A stretch of DNA of 64,000 nucleotides from Thalassia testudinum (Eukaryota; Streptophyta; Magnoliopsida; Alismatales; Hydrocharitaceae): positions 55,543,501-55,607,500 of the forward strand of contig JAZHRO010000012.1 of NCBI GenBank assembly GCA_037157565.1, in the 5' to 3' direction. A program made the translations under genes and the position numbers. Below the pieces are notes generated by a model. The model worked only from the letters and a program-made list of their open reading frames with translations. It did no database searches and was not told the DNA's origin. Each line of letters starts with the position of its first letter. The first letter of the stretch is position 1. Positions 54,701 through 64,000 of this stretch are shown here, in pieces.

Positions 54701-56984
54701 TAGACTTTAACTCAGTTTTAATTAAATTAGGACAGCTCTAATTCAATCTAATCTATCGTAACTCTCAATGCAACCTACGGGTTTGGATCCAACCCGTGTG
54801 CATGCCGTTTATACAAGATCTCGAAGTAGGCTACCAAGCCGGAGTATTCTTTTTCCCTTGTTCTTTACATTTGGCAGGTTAGGTATAGTCTCGCCTGCCT
54901 TCTAGTTTAATAAAATCACATATGGTGCCTTTTTATCAAATAGAAAAGAAGGTATAAAAAGACTACACTACGATTGACAAGGAACCATTGCATATCAATC
55001 TTTCATGCAAAGATTCCAATTTCTCCTCCGAAAGTTTAGAAGTGGAAGTCCTTCTCTTGGGATTTTTCCAACATGTTTCGTGGTTTTGGTGTCTTGTTTC
55101 TTTTATTTCCGCTGTCAGATATTTGACATGAGGACAGCATCCACTTTTGGTTCTGGAACGTGCTCAAGGAATGATGCTTTTAGAAAAGTTTCCGGTCTTC
55201 ATGCAACCCAAAGTTGACCTTGTGCTCCATGTTTCCAAATGCTCTACTCGTTCCTCTGGCTTTTCGTGGGTCCTGCCTTCCGATGCCCTATTGGTTTGTG
55301 GAGCTACATAGAATTAAATAGTTAACCTGTTACTTCACCCGACTCATGCTTACGTCGAGTTAAATTTTACTTAATCTAGGATCCGAGATAAAGTTATTTC
55401 GTTTCTTCTGTAAAATAAATTTGATGTATTAAAATACTTAAACAGGTTATGCATTTATTTCATCTTTTATTCTATTTCTTTCTTATTTTTTTACTTATCT
55501 CTCAAATTTATTCTCCTTGTGAAATGGGGACCGAAAGAATTTCTGAACATCTGTGAAGGTGCACCAATGCTGCTTTCCTTCGTGTATACTCTATTGGTCC
55601 TTAGCTATCGTTGCATGCTAGAAGCTTCTCGCGCTATTCCGTTGCAGAATCTGACGGGTTCTCTAATTTATTCGATTATGGTCGACGCCTGCCGTGATCC
55701 GCCAATCTGATGGCTTTTGAAAAAAAGCTTCCAAGGTTGTGGTTAAAATAGGGAAAGAAAATTCGGAATTCGAATAGAGAAATAAAACATATCTATCTTT
55801 CTCTTCCCCCGAGATATTCCACATTCGATTTCGGAATAATCATCTCTACCGACAAATTAGAAAGTATACAAGTCAAACTGAAGTTGACAATCTCTCTCCA
55901 CATCCTTGAAATGTGAGTTTTTTTTTTATATTGCGGGAATAGAGAATTTGAACTTTGATTCGGTGCAAGGACAACTACCCAACTAACAAATTATCAGACA
56001 GCAATTAACTTTGATTTGGTGTAGTCCTATTCATGCATTAAGTCAGGCAGGATCGCGAACCAGGCGACTGGGCCAACCTCTAATAGCCCTCTATTTAACC
56101 CCACATCTGCGTCACCTGAGACCCACAGCCTCAGTCCAGCACAAAAAGGGCGTGGTTGGTTCAGGAGACAAAATCCACGGCCCAGGTAGTTGGTTCAACC
56201 CAGAAGACCCATGGTCCATTAGTAAATTCGAATTCTAAACCAAGAGTTACTTGTTGAACCAATAAATTGTTCGCAATTTAAGTAAAAAGTAAAAAAATCT
56301 GTAACCGTGATTTTTAAAACAAGGCTAGATTAGTTGTCTGATGCATCCTAAAAAGTACATAAATGTGCACTCTAATGTATTTTATAATATACAAATTTCG
56401 TTCGACAAAATATATCGATTGAAAATTTAAATAGGTAAGTTGAAAATAAAAATATGTTGATGTATTTTAATTTTCCATCGATTTAAAATAAGTTTTTAAT
56501 TAAAAAGTGTAAAGTATTTTTACTCATGAGTTTATGATTTACGATCTATTATTTGTAAAAAATAATTTTACATATTAAAAGTGATGTTTCATTTAAAAGG
56601 TAATTTTTACCTTTAAATTTAGAGTTATATGAAGAATCACTTTATATAGATGAAAAAGTAGTTAAAAATTAAAATATATTATTATATTTTTATTTTCAAC
56701 TTATATATTTTAAGTTTTAACTAATAAAAAATTAAAATACACATCAATTGAAAATAAAATATATCGATTACAAATTAAAATACATGGATCAATTCTATTG
56801 AAACAAATACAAGCCTAATCTAATTTTTTAATTCAATAGTAAGTAGGAGCCGGAAACATTAGTTGGCATTATATGCATCTGGATGTAAAATTCCAGGACT
56901 TTGTTAACTTATAATTATGTTTCTACTTAACTCAGTATTTGTCAGCTTCATCTTTGAAATGACTTAGTATCTATTTGGTGTGTT
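51771..56984. other. AT-rich gene-poor region
   Basis: No supported gene. A short ACATT microsatellite lies near 51890-51910. At 52380-52640 and 56380-56810 there are very AT-rich stretches with self-complementary phrases (AAAAGTGATTTTTCAC; ATATATCGATTGAAAAT and its inverse). They resemble the fold-back elements in style but lack identifiable ends. Small open frames (for example 52873-53064, 54253-54600) show no domain. Confidence 0.4.
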
Positions 56985-58250
56985 TAATACGTCTGGACTA
57001 ACTGTCAGACGTCTGTCCAAATGTCTGGATGAAGGGTCAGACATCTGAAAGTGGAAAAATATCGTATGTTCTTTTCGCTCTATGTGCGGGTGATGTGCAG
57101 AGCTTCTCTCTCTCCTCCACATCCCTCACCCCTGAACCCTAACCCCCTTCCTATTTAAAACCCTCCCCACCAGCCACCACCTCCACACCTTCCTCCCAGC
57201 CATCCGTGCGATGAGTGGAGAGGAAGAAGAGAGAAAGAGAGGTGGGACGCGGAGGAGGAGGAGAGCGCAGCGAGAGCGTGGGAGGGTCGAGGTCGAAGGA
57301 GCTCGGCGGAGCTCGTGCGAGAGCTTAGAGGAGTTCGCGCGAGCGGCGGCGGGCACGCATGCGGCAAGGAGGGGCTCGAGGAGGCGACCTCCCGGCCCTC
57401 TCCAGCTGCTGAGGCTGCTGCGGCGTGCTGCGGGTGACACTGCGATAGGAGCGGCGGCGCGGAGGAAGTTCTAGTACTGGAAATTTTCCAGTATCAGACG
57501 TCTATAGGGTCGACCAGATGTCTGGGGAGGCATCAGGATGTCCGGAGCTGAAGCCGGACGTCTGAAAGCATATTATCGCTTGGAGGTACATGTCTCCTGC
57601 GCTACTTTCCACCATGCAAACCGTAGTGCAAGAATGTCAGGCTAAAATTGGTTCTACATTTTTCGTACACAGGTGCAGGACGTTGGAAAGGTGCACAGTG
57701 CGCCTTTCCAGGCACTTTTGAACGTCTGACCACATCTCCAGACGTCCGACAGCACTTTAAGACGACCGGAGGCATAGTCCAACATTTGGAACTTGCTTTA
57801 GACGGTCACGGAGGGATCTGGAGGTCTGAAGAACTCGCAGGAGACACAAGATAAGATCTGACATCTTTTAAGACATCTGGGACTAGTCCCAAATGTCTGA
57901 TTTTGGACAGTATGGGTGTTTTTGGCACATTCGAGGCCTAAACGGAATCGGATTTCCACAAACGAAGTACCGTTGTTTTCCGCTTGAGTTTCTCTACTTG
58001 TTAGTGTAGAGTATCCACTGTTTTGACCCGTCTGATGCGAATTAGTCGCTGGTACAGGTTACCAGCCGGTGGCATGTTCGGGGCCTGCGGAGACGATGAG
58101 ATCTGCGATGCAGGCCCCCATTCGTCCCGTGATACCCGGTAGAGTGGTTTACAGTATTAGTCTGATTAAATAAATAAACTGCATGCTTAGAATAACTCGA
58201 ATGAACCCTAGGATGAGAATGAACCCTAGGACAGAAAAAAATCAGCATGG
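56985..58250 (+). mobile_element. G: Tekay-family LTR fragment, 3' truncated
   Basis: It starts near TGTTTAATACGTCTGG and carries GACGTC palindromes at 57005-57050 and 57495-57565 and decayed copies to 57900. A TATA box (TATTTAAA) lies at about 57151, at the same distance from the start as in A. A GC-rich leader (57200-57470) follows. It ends in the GAATGAACCCTAGGA repeat region near 58230, after which homology stops. Confidence 0.65.
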
Positions 58251-58999
58251 TTGAGCTATGCTGGTGGGCATTTTGCAACCAGTATGTATATTTGTTTTTA
58301 TTACTCGAAAATAGAAAATTTCCAAGGTCGAACTAAGGGAGCAACACTTTATTTTTTTTTTTGAAACAGAGTAACGCTTGATTTTAGAAGCGTACAAAAT
58401 CACAATTTACAATATAGATATATATTGGTTTACAAAAAATAATAAAAGAAAGGAAAACTTGTTCTTCTTTTCTTCTCTCTTTCTTCTTCCTCTTTCTTTT
58501 TCTCTCCATACGTCTGACTCCAGGGTCAGACGACGTAAACTTCCACTTGCTACAGTGCTTCTTCTCTTTGCGGCCTCTCTTGCTCTTCTTCTCTGTGCTT
58601 CTCTTTCTCTTCTTCTTCTGTGCAAGGCTTCTCTGTCTTCTTCTTTGCCTTAGGCTTTAGCTGCGTCCTTAGCTTCTTCTTCCTTGGCCTCTCTCTGCTC
58701 TTGCTTCCTCTTCTGTTGCAGCTCCTCCTTGAATTCTTCTTCTTTTCTTCTTTTCTTCAGCCGCATCTCTTCTTCTTCTCTCTGCTACATTCCCTTCTCC
58801 TTCTTCTTCAGCTTCTGCTCCCCTATGTGGCTAAGTCCTCAGCCGCTCCTCTTGCTGCGCTTCTTCCTCCCTTAGCGTCCTCTTCCTGCACAAGCACTAC
58901 ACAAAAAAACCTACTCCCCTACCCTTCCCGCACGTCTCTCTCTCTCTATATTTCTCTTCAGTATGCTCTCCCAAAGCCGGGTTATTGGGTTGGTCATGC
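58251..58999. other. T-rich and CT-rich tract, no gene
   Basis: A strongly pyrimidine-rich stretch (58440-58960) gives Leu/Phe/Ser-rich open frames that are compositional artefacts. It contains one inverted repeat of the GACGTC type, CGTCTGAC-TCCAG-GTCAGACG, near 58511-58532. It may be another LTR fragment. Confidence 0.4.
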
Positions 59000-60177
59000 G
59001 CCGGGTTGAAGCGCATCGGTGTGGGTGTGGTGCGCGAGGAGTGCACGGAGGGGTTAATTGGATCCGGGTGCCAGATCTGCAGGTTATGTCACAAATGAGG
59101 CGAGATAAGTGAGGCGAGGGACCTCACCCCAGTGAATTCGAGGCAAACAGCAGAGAGCACAAAATCAATTTATGTGCAGGCGCCTGCCCACACACCTCCG
59201 AGGTGGGACTAAAAGTCCCACCCTTTCTCGTGCACCCGCAGCAGTAGACGCAAGCAATTGCCACTCTAGCCGAGGCCTTTGCTGCCAGCTGAAGACCTGG
59301 AGTTGCGTGCGGAGGTCTTCAGCGCAACTTGGGTTCCCCTGGGGCAGGAAGGGTTTGGAGCAGCTTGTGAGCTCACTCCAAGCTTGGCATCAATGGCGGA
59401 GGAGACTCGAGACCTGAAATCAGCAATATGGCCTTGCGGCCCTGTCAAAATGCTCGGCGAGCTTCGCCAGAGCACGACGAAGTTGCCTAGGTGGGTGGCT
59501 AGTTGCAGGGTGGCCTAGGCGTGCGTGCCTAAGTTGCTCTGTGGCCATGTAGATGGGTTAGATCGGGGGAAGGCGACAGGGGTTGGCGCGGTCAGTGGAG
59601 GGTCGTAGGGTGATCAGTGGGTGGTGGTGATGCTCAGGGATCGATTGGCGAGGCGGATAGAGGTGTGGAGTGGCGGGGATGCCTCGCCGGAGGTCTGGCC
59701 GAAGGTGGAGATGGCGATGGTGGACAGTGGAGTCGGGGAGTCGTAAGATTAAATTGACAGAGGGGAAATAGAAAGTAGGAGAAAAGGAGCTTATCTGGGG
59801 TACTTGGAGCGAAAGGGAGGCGGAGGAGACGAACGGCGCATTTATGCCATCATTGAAGAAGACAGCCCTGAGGGGGAGATAATGGCGACGAGGAGGAGGA
59901 CAGGAAGGCGTGTGCTGATGCGGCGCAACGCGGAAGAACGAGGCGAAGTGAACCCTGCCGGTGGTATGGCAGCAGAGCAACGACAGGGAGGAGGAAAAAT
60001 CGCCGGAGCTTGTGAGCTACTTGGCCGGAGAGAGGGGAGATGAATTCTAGGGGGAACTCTTGCCAAGACAAGCTCGGGAGAAGCGGCAGAGCGTGCTGCT
60101 CCTTAAATAGGCGAGTGCAGGCCAGCAGGCGCGCAAGAGTGGGGGAAAAACCCCGCCGGAGACGTGAGCAGTCGGAG

Positions 60178-60215
60178 ACCCATACCTCTCACGCATTTGT
60201 ACGAGAGGTATGGGT
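60178..60215. repeat. 13-bp-arm inverted repeat
   Basis: Arms ACCCATACCTCTC and GAGAGGTATGGGT are perfect, with a 12-nt loop. The repeat lies about 70 bp upstream of the minus-strand TATA box. Confidence 0.85.
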
Positions 60216-60221
60216 GCCGGT

Positions 60222-60301
60222 AGGGCATGGGAGGTGGTCCATGCGGAAGAGGACAACGTAGGGGATCCTCCTCTCATTTCTGGTGTCGGCTCCCATGCCC
60301 T
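60222..60301. repeat. 12-bp-arm inverted repeat
   Basis: AGGGCATGGGAG (60222-60233) and CTCCCATGCCCT (60290-60301) are perfectly complementary, with 56 bp between them. Confidence 0.85.
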
Positions 60302-60520
60302 GTGTGGCACCATCCTCTGCGTAAAGTCACCGGAGGTATGGCCTGCTGCTGCGGGTGGCAGAGGGACCGGTCTGAAGAAAATGAAGGGAAAGTTATGGGG
60401 GTAAATGCAAGAGTTCAAAAAGTTAAGGGTCAGAAAGTAATTATTGAGGACCAATTTGTAAAGTGGGTCAAGACGACCTTCCCTTAGGTCCAAAGTTTGG
60501 TATCAACCTAATTTAGACCT

Positions 60521-61319
60521 AAGGAACCCAACGGTGAAGTTGGATTTTAGGTTTGACCACATTTGACCAGATATTTTGCATAAAAACCCAAATTAGGTTA
60601 GAAATTAGGTATGGACCTCAATCTAGGTCAAAACCGATTCCAAGGACCAAATTGAAGGTTATAAACCCTAGGGGATATTTTTTTTATGAAATTTAGAGGA
60701 TTTAGTTGATTTTTATCTTACCTGAAACTTCATGAATTAAAGTGGGTTTGTTTTAGGGTTGTAGAATGTCATTTAATTCCTAGATGTTGCTATAACCCTT
60801 TTCAGACCAAATCATCCCACTTTCTCTCTTATTAAGCCCATTTGACCTGTGTATAGACCCTTAGAAATCCTATTTATGTACTGCATTGGTAAAATTACAG
60901 TTTTACCCCTTGTGAATTATTTTATACTCAAATTTGTAATTTCATGATTTAGGCTTTCCCATAGGTTTTGTAGGAACTTTTGTACACTTATTTAGATCAA
61001 AATGTGCTAGTTAGTGTTCACGATGAGGTTCTCATCAAGCTACACTGTCTACTTGAGATGCTTATAAAACTGTAAATTCTAGTAAATGTACTGGTTATTT
61101 AATATGATGCCTTGTCAATTAGAAAATCACGAGTTGCCTGTTTAAGAATGGAAACGGAAATGTAAATAGAGAGTGATGTAAACACATTTACACTACTTAA
61201 AATGTCTATTTATGCATGTTCTTAAGCATAGGATTGCATTTCATGATATAAATATTGCATTACATGCATCATCTTGCATTTAGAGTAGTTTGAATAAAAT
61301 GGAGGTTAATTATCTCCTT
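60521..61319. other. AT-rich non-coding DNA
   Basis: No gene or repeat end recognised. It may include the unlocated start of the LTR that follows. Confidence 0.4.
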
Positions 61320-61618
61320 TTATGTGCTTGGACAGGGCAAATATTTTATCGGGGCCTCGAATCAAAGATCCAACCGTATGGATATGATCAGGGCGACGAT
61401 TAGAGTTCAACGACTCCAAGATCGCCCTAATCAGGCATCCGTAGCATCAGATAGAGACTGGGGAACCCTAGAATATCAAGGGCCAGGATGGTGTAAATCC
61501 GCACTTCAGATGGAAAATCCGACCACACGGATGAATTCGGATCGACGATCGCAGCCGAACGACACAAAAATCGAGTCAATCCGACATCCGTGGCACCATC
61601 TACAACTTCCAGAAGATG

Positions 61619-61658
61619 GACGGCCAAGATGGCGCCACGTGGCGCCATCTTGGCCGTC
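61619..61658. repeat. Perfect 40-bp palindrome centred on a G-box
   Basis: Each 20-bp half is the exact reverse complement of the other. The centre is CCACGTGG (CACGTG at 61636-61641), flanked by GGCGCC on both sides. An imperfect extension (GATGG / CCATC) continues outside. Confidence 0.92.
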
Positions 61659-61720
61659 GCCATCCCAGCCGCCCAATCGGCCGCAGGAGTCTTGTGAAGA
61701 CCGCGCACCGTCTCCTCTCC

Positions 61721-61744
61721 GCCGTTGGATCTCGATCCAACGGC
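61721..61744. repeat. Inverted repeat, 11-bp arms
   Basis: GCCGTTGGATC and GATCCAACGGC separated by two bases. Confidence 0.88.
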
Positions 61745-62005
61745 TGCGGTCGCTCGCGCTTAAAAACGTCCGCGCGACCATTTCTCCCGCGTAGCGCAGC
61801 GGCGACGCAGCTGCGGGCGAAGCGGAGGCGCGGGTTCGAGCCGCGGTGAGGGGGTGGAAGGCGCGGGCGAGCGGGCGCGCACGAGCGTCAGATGAAGATC
61901 CAACGGCCGCGCGCGCCCGATAGCGCCGACGCGCAATTGGACGCTCTGGTGAACGCGCGATCACACGCGGGCGGTGCGCTATGCAGCGGGCGCGGACGCG
62001 TTCTA

Positions 62006-62033
62006 AGCCGTCCGATCTCGCGATCGGACGGCT
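62006..62033. repeat. Inverted repeat, 11-bp arms
   Basis: AGCCGTCCGAT and ATCGGACGGCT separated by CTCGCG, in the GC-rich U3. Confidence 0.88.
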
Positions 62034-62204
62034 GAAAATCAAGCGACGTGCGTATGCGTTACGCGCGCGGCCAGCCGAGCGGGCGTGCGTGGGCGCGGCG
62101 GCGACGGCGACGGCAGGGCTTTAGCGACGATTTTATCCGTCACTAAAGACCCCTTATTTATTATTTTGAAGATGTAATGTCCATTTTGCCCCCACTCCTT
62201 GCAA

Positions 62205-62213
62205 CTATAAAAG
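62205..62213 (+). promoter_or_regulatory. TATA box of the Athila/Tat-type LTR
   Basis: CTATAAAAG about 745 bp before the LTR end, followed by a pyrimidine-rich leader. Transcription is expected to start near 62235. Confidence 0.7.
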
Positions 62214-62446
62214 GAGACCCCCTCCATACGAAATTTTCATCCCTTCCTTCTCTCTACCTCTCCAAAGCTCAAGAGAAGCTTGTCCCACACCCGGGATGCT
62301 TCTCGCGAGATAAAGTCCAAATTTTCGTCCCCCTTCGGAAGTGGATCCCGCGACGACGACGGCGTGCTGCTTCGTTCCCGTTCTTCTGCTTCGTCCTCCT
62401 TCGTCCCGCTTCGTTCTCCTTCGTCCAGGCGTCGTCCCGTCCGGCT

Positions 62447-62610
62447 CGTCCTCCAAGCGACCGTCGAGGAGGATTCTCTCTCGCTATTCTTTTTACTGCT
62501 TTCTAGTATAGATTTACTGCTTTCTAGAGTAGTCTATTCGTCCTCCGAGCGATCGTCGAGGAGGACATTTCTCCCTCCATTCTTTTAATGCTTTCTAGAG
62601 TAATTGTTTT
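62447..62610 (+). repeat. ~90-bp imperfect tandem duplication in R/U5
   Basis: Copies begin CGTCCTCCAAGCGACCGTCG (62447) and CGTCCTCCGAGCGATCGTCG (62539). Both run through a CT-rich stretch to GCTTTCTAG. Confidence 0.7.
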
Positions 62611-62954
62611 ATGTTTTCTAGTTGTAACGAACGAACTCTTTTATGATAAATTCCTTATCTATTCTACATCTCATTTTGATTTCCATGTATAGTATTCTTT
62701 CTCTCTCTCTTACTCCCTCTCTCTCTCTTATTTGTTGTAAATACTTAGATAGTTTAAATTGAATTTCTTCGTGACAAAATAAAAAGAAACGCGAAGTTTT
62801 TAAATCAAACGTTCGCCTCCCTGTGTTCGACCCGGAATTTTAATTTCGGTATAAATTTTATTTGTTGAACACGAATCCTTCGCTTTCGAACTACAACGAC
62901 GGGTTTTCCAAAACCGAACACGTTAGCGTAGCTTCGTAAATAAGTTCAACATTT

Positions 62955-62972
62955 TGGCGCCGTTGCCGGGGA
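62955..62972 (+). other. Primer-binding site (tRNA-Asp)
   Basis: TGGCGCCGTTGCCGGGGA, complementary to the 3' end of plant tRNA-Asp, three bases after the LTR. This primer is typical of Athila and some related Ty3/gypsy lineages. Confidence 0.85.
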
Positions 62973-64000
62973 GGCAACGCTCTTTGATTTCTCTTCGCGT
63001 TTTGTAACTTACAAATCATTTACCTCACTTTTCTCCTTTCTTATTGTAATTGCAGGTACTCTTTCGAGACAGGCAAAAGCGGTAGATCGGAGTAAAGTGC
63101 TGTGGAAGGTTTTGTAAGTTATCCCCCACCTCCCACCCATTAGATTTTATTTCATCACATAATAATTCAAACATCAATCAACCTAGGTGTTCTTATAAAC
63201 TCTAAGGTTAGATTGTTTGTTGTTTGACATCCATACTCACTCCAACCCCCACATTAAAAAAAAGAAAAAAAATAATAAAAAATCTCTCAGAGGTACACAA
63301 CCTCATCTGATTTTCTAACTCAACCGGTAAACCAATCTTAGGAGCCGGTACACACATCCAAACACATAATCGAGTAGAAATCAGATTGGGTAATCATTTG
63401 TGTGCCTAATTAGGTGGTGCATCAGGCCAGTTGTTTGAGTTGTTTGGGCCGCACCACTTCAAATAAAATCAACTCATCAAGTAGCTGCCAATTAGGTTCA
63501 ACTCTTAGGGATCTACCAGGCACTCCACATTCTTTTTAAACTTTAAAGGAAAATATCTTCACCTGTGCTTGCAAAACCTGGTGTGCCAATGAAACTTGAT
63601 TGAAAACACCTAAAGTTGAATCCTAAAAGCTACTAAGCAAGATTTGAACCTTAAAATTCACCACATCAAAAATAATCTTGCTTGAAAACCACTGGTTGTG
63701 CACGCACACACAAAGCAATCAATCATTAAGGGCACAACCCATTTAAAGGGCCCATCACATTCCAAAGCACATTCAAACCTAGCCCTAAATAAAACAGAGT
63801 AGATGTTGGCCTTAAGGATTGGACTCGCTCTTCAGAACTCAGAACGAGATTATTTTCGATTAGTCTGTTTCTACTGTTCAATCTGATGTCTAGCTAGGGG
63901 AGCAGAGTCAAACGATCGCGGCTGGGGGGTACACTAGGAACCGGAGGCGCAAGCCGAAGGAAGAACCTTCTCCCCAGTCCCTCCTTCTAACTGGTTGGAT
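62973..64000 (+). mobile_element. Leader and start of the internal region, cut by window end
   Basis: The non-coding leader after the PBS shows many stops in all frames. The last ~70 bases have a plus frame rich in Arg/Lys (YTRNRRRKPKEEP) that could be the start of an ORF, but it runs off the window. No gag domain can be confirmed. Confidence 0.5.

Larger units (their letters stand above)
59000..60520 (-). other. Promoter-like, GC-rich block, probably TE-derived, minus strand
   Basis: A TATA box (TATTTAAGG, minus, 60101-60109) is preceded in minus sense by two strong inverted repeats (60178-60215 and 60222-60301). A GC-rich leader runs toward 59000. Open frames on both strands lack domains. 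It could be the U3 and leader of an LTR whose ends I could not find, or a host promoter. Confidence 0.35.
61320..62951 (+). repeat. 5' LTR of a tRNA-Asp-primed gypsy element (Athila/Tat type)
   Basis: The right end is fixed by AAGTTCAACA at 62951, followed by the PBS. A TATA box is at 62205-62213. U3 (about 61330-62200) contains GATCCAACGG-type phrases in both orientations, a perfect 40-bp palindrome and other inverted repeats. R/U5 is pyrimidine-rich, with a tandem duplication near 62447-62610. The left end was not located; 61320 is approximate. Confidence 0.65.

Noticed and set aside
58440..58960. Leu/Phe-rich frames suggesting membrane proteins
   Set aside because: They come from a pyrimidine-rich tract. 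All frames on that strand look hydrophobic.
59558..59980. 140-codon minus-strand frame downstream of a TATA-like box
   Set aside because: Pro/His/Leu-rich with overlapping frames on both strands and no domain. Kept only as part of a promoter-like block.
61506..62042. 178-codon minus-strand frame in the Athila/Tat-type LTR
   Set aside because: Arg/Ala-rich frame through palindromic GC-rich U3, antisense to the element, without a domain.

Overview
The window is nuclear DNA of a flowering plant. The evidence is one intact plant-specific calmodulin-binding protein gene, a decayed plant PMT-type methyltransferase copy, and plant LTR retrotransposons primed by tRNA-iMet and tRNA-Asp. I cannot name the species from the sequence. 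Coding density is very low: one intact gene lies near the left end and most of the rest is transposon-derived.

Layout. 1-8965: a minus-strand calmodulin-binding protein gene (2120-4675) with a likely 3'UTR intron, then AT-rich sequence with one fold-back element (about 6078-6809). 8966-37723: a nest of Ty3/gypsy chromoviruses of the Del/Tekay type. Host element A (minus strand, 2.75 kb LTRs) is split in its gag by element B (plus strand, 16334-26110), whose own 3' LTR contains a solo LTR, D (21899-24735, perfect 5-bp target duplication). The 5' LTR of A is split near its end by element C (minus strand, 29233-37665, perfect 5-bp duplication). 37847-39570: a copia-like solo LTR (E1). 39571-47390: AT-rich DNA with a second fold-back element, an unidentified exon-like pair and a PMT8/9-like pseudogene. 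About 47.4-51.8 kb: a Tekay-family solo LTR remnant (F) split by a second copia-like solo LTR (E2, perfect TSD). 51771-56984: AT-rich and gene-poor. 56985-58250: another Tekay LTR piece (G). 59000-60500: a minus-strand promoter-like block. 61320-64000: the LTR, PBS and leader of a gypsy element with a tRNA-Asp primer site (Athila/Tat type), running off the window.

The most unusual signal is a short palindrome, GACGTC, usually as (C/T)AGACGTCT(G/A). It is repeated densely in the LTRs of both the Tekay chromovirus family and the unrelated copia-like family. Other presumed promoter regions in the window carry different long palindromes, including a perfect 40-bp palindrome centred on a G-box in the Athila/Tat-type LTR. 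Elements B and C share the same loss of the gag capsid core that A retains, which suggests a non-autonomous lineage spread in trans. All three elements carry a small hairpin exactly 18 nt from the 3' LTR, where a polypurine tract is expected.

All calls were made by eye. No alignment, folding or database search was run.
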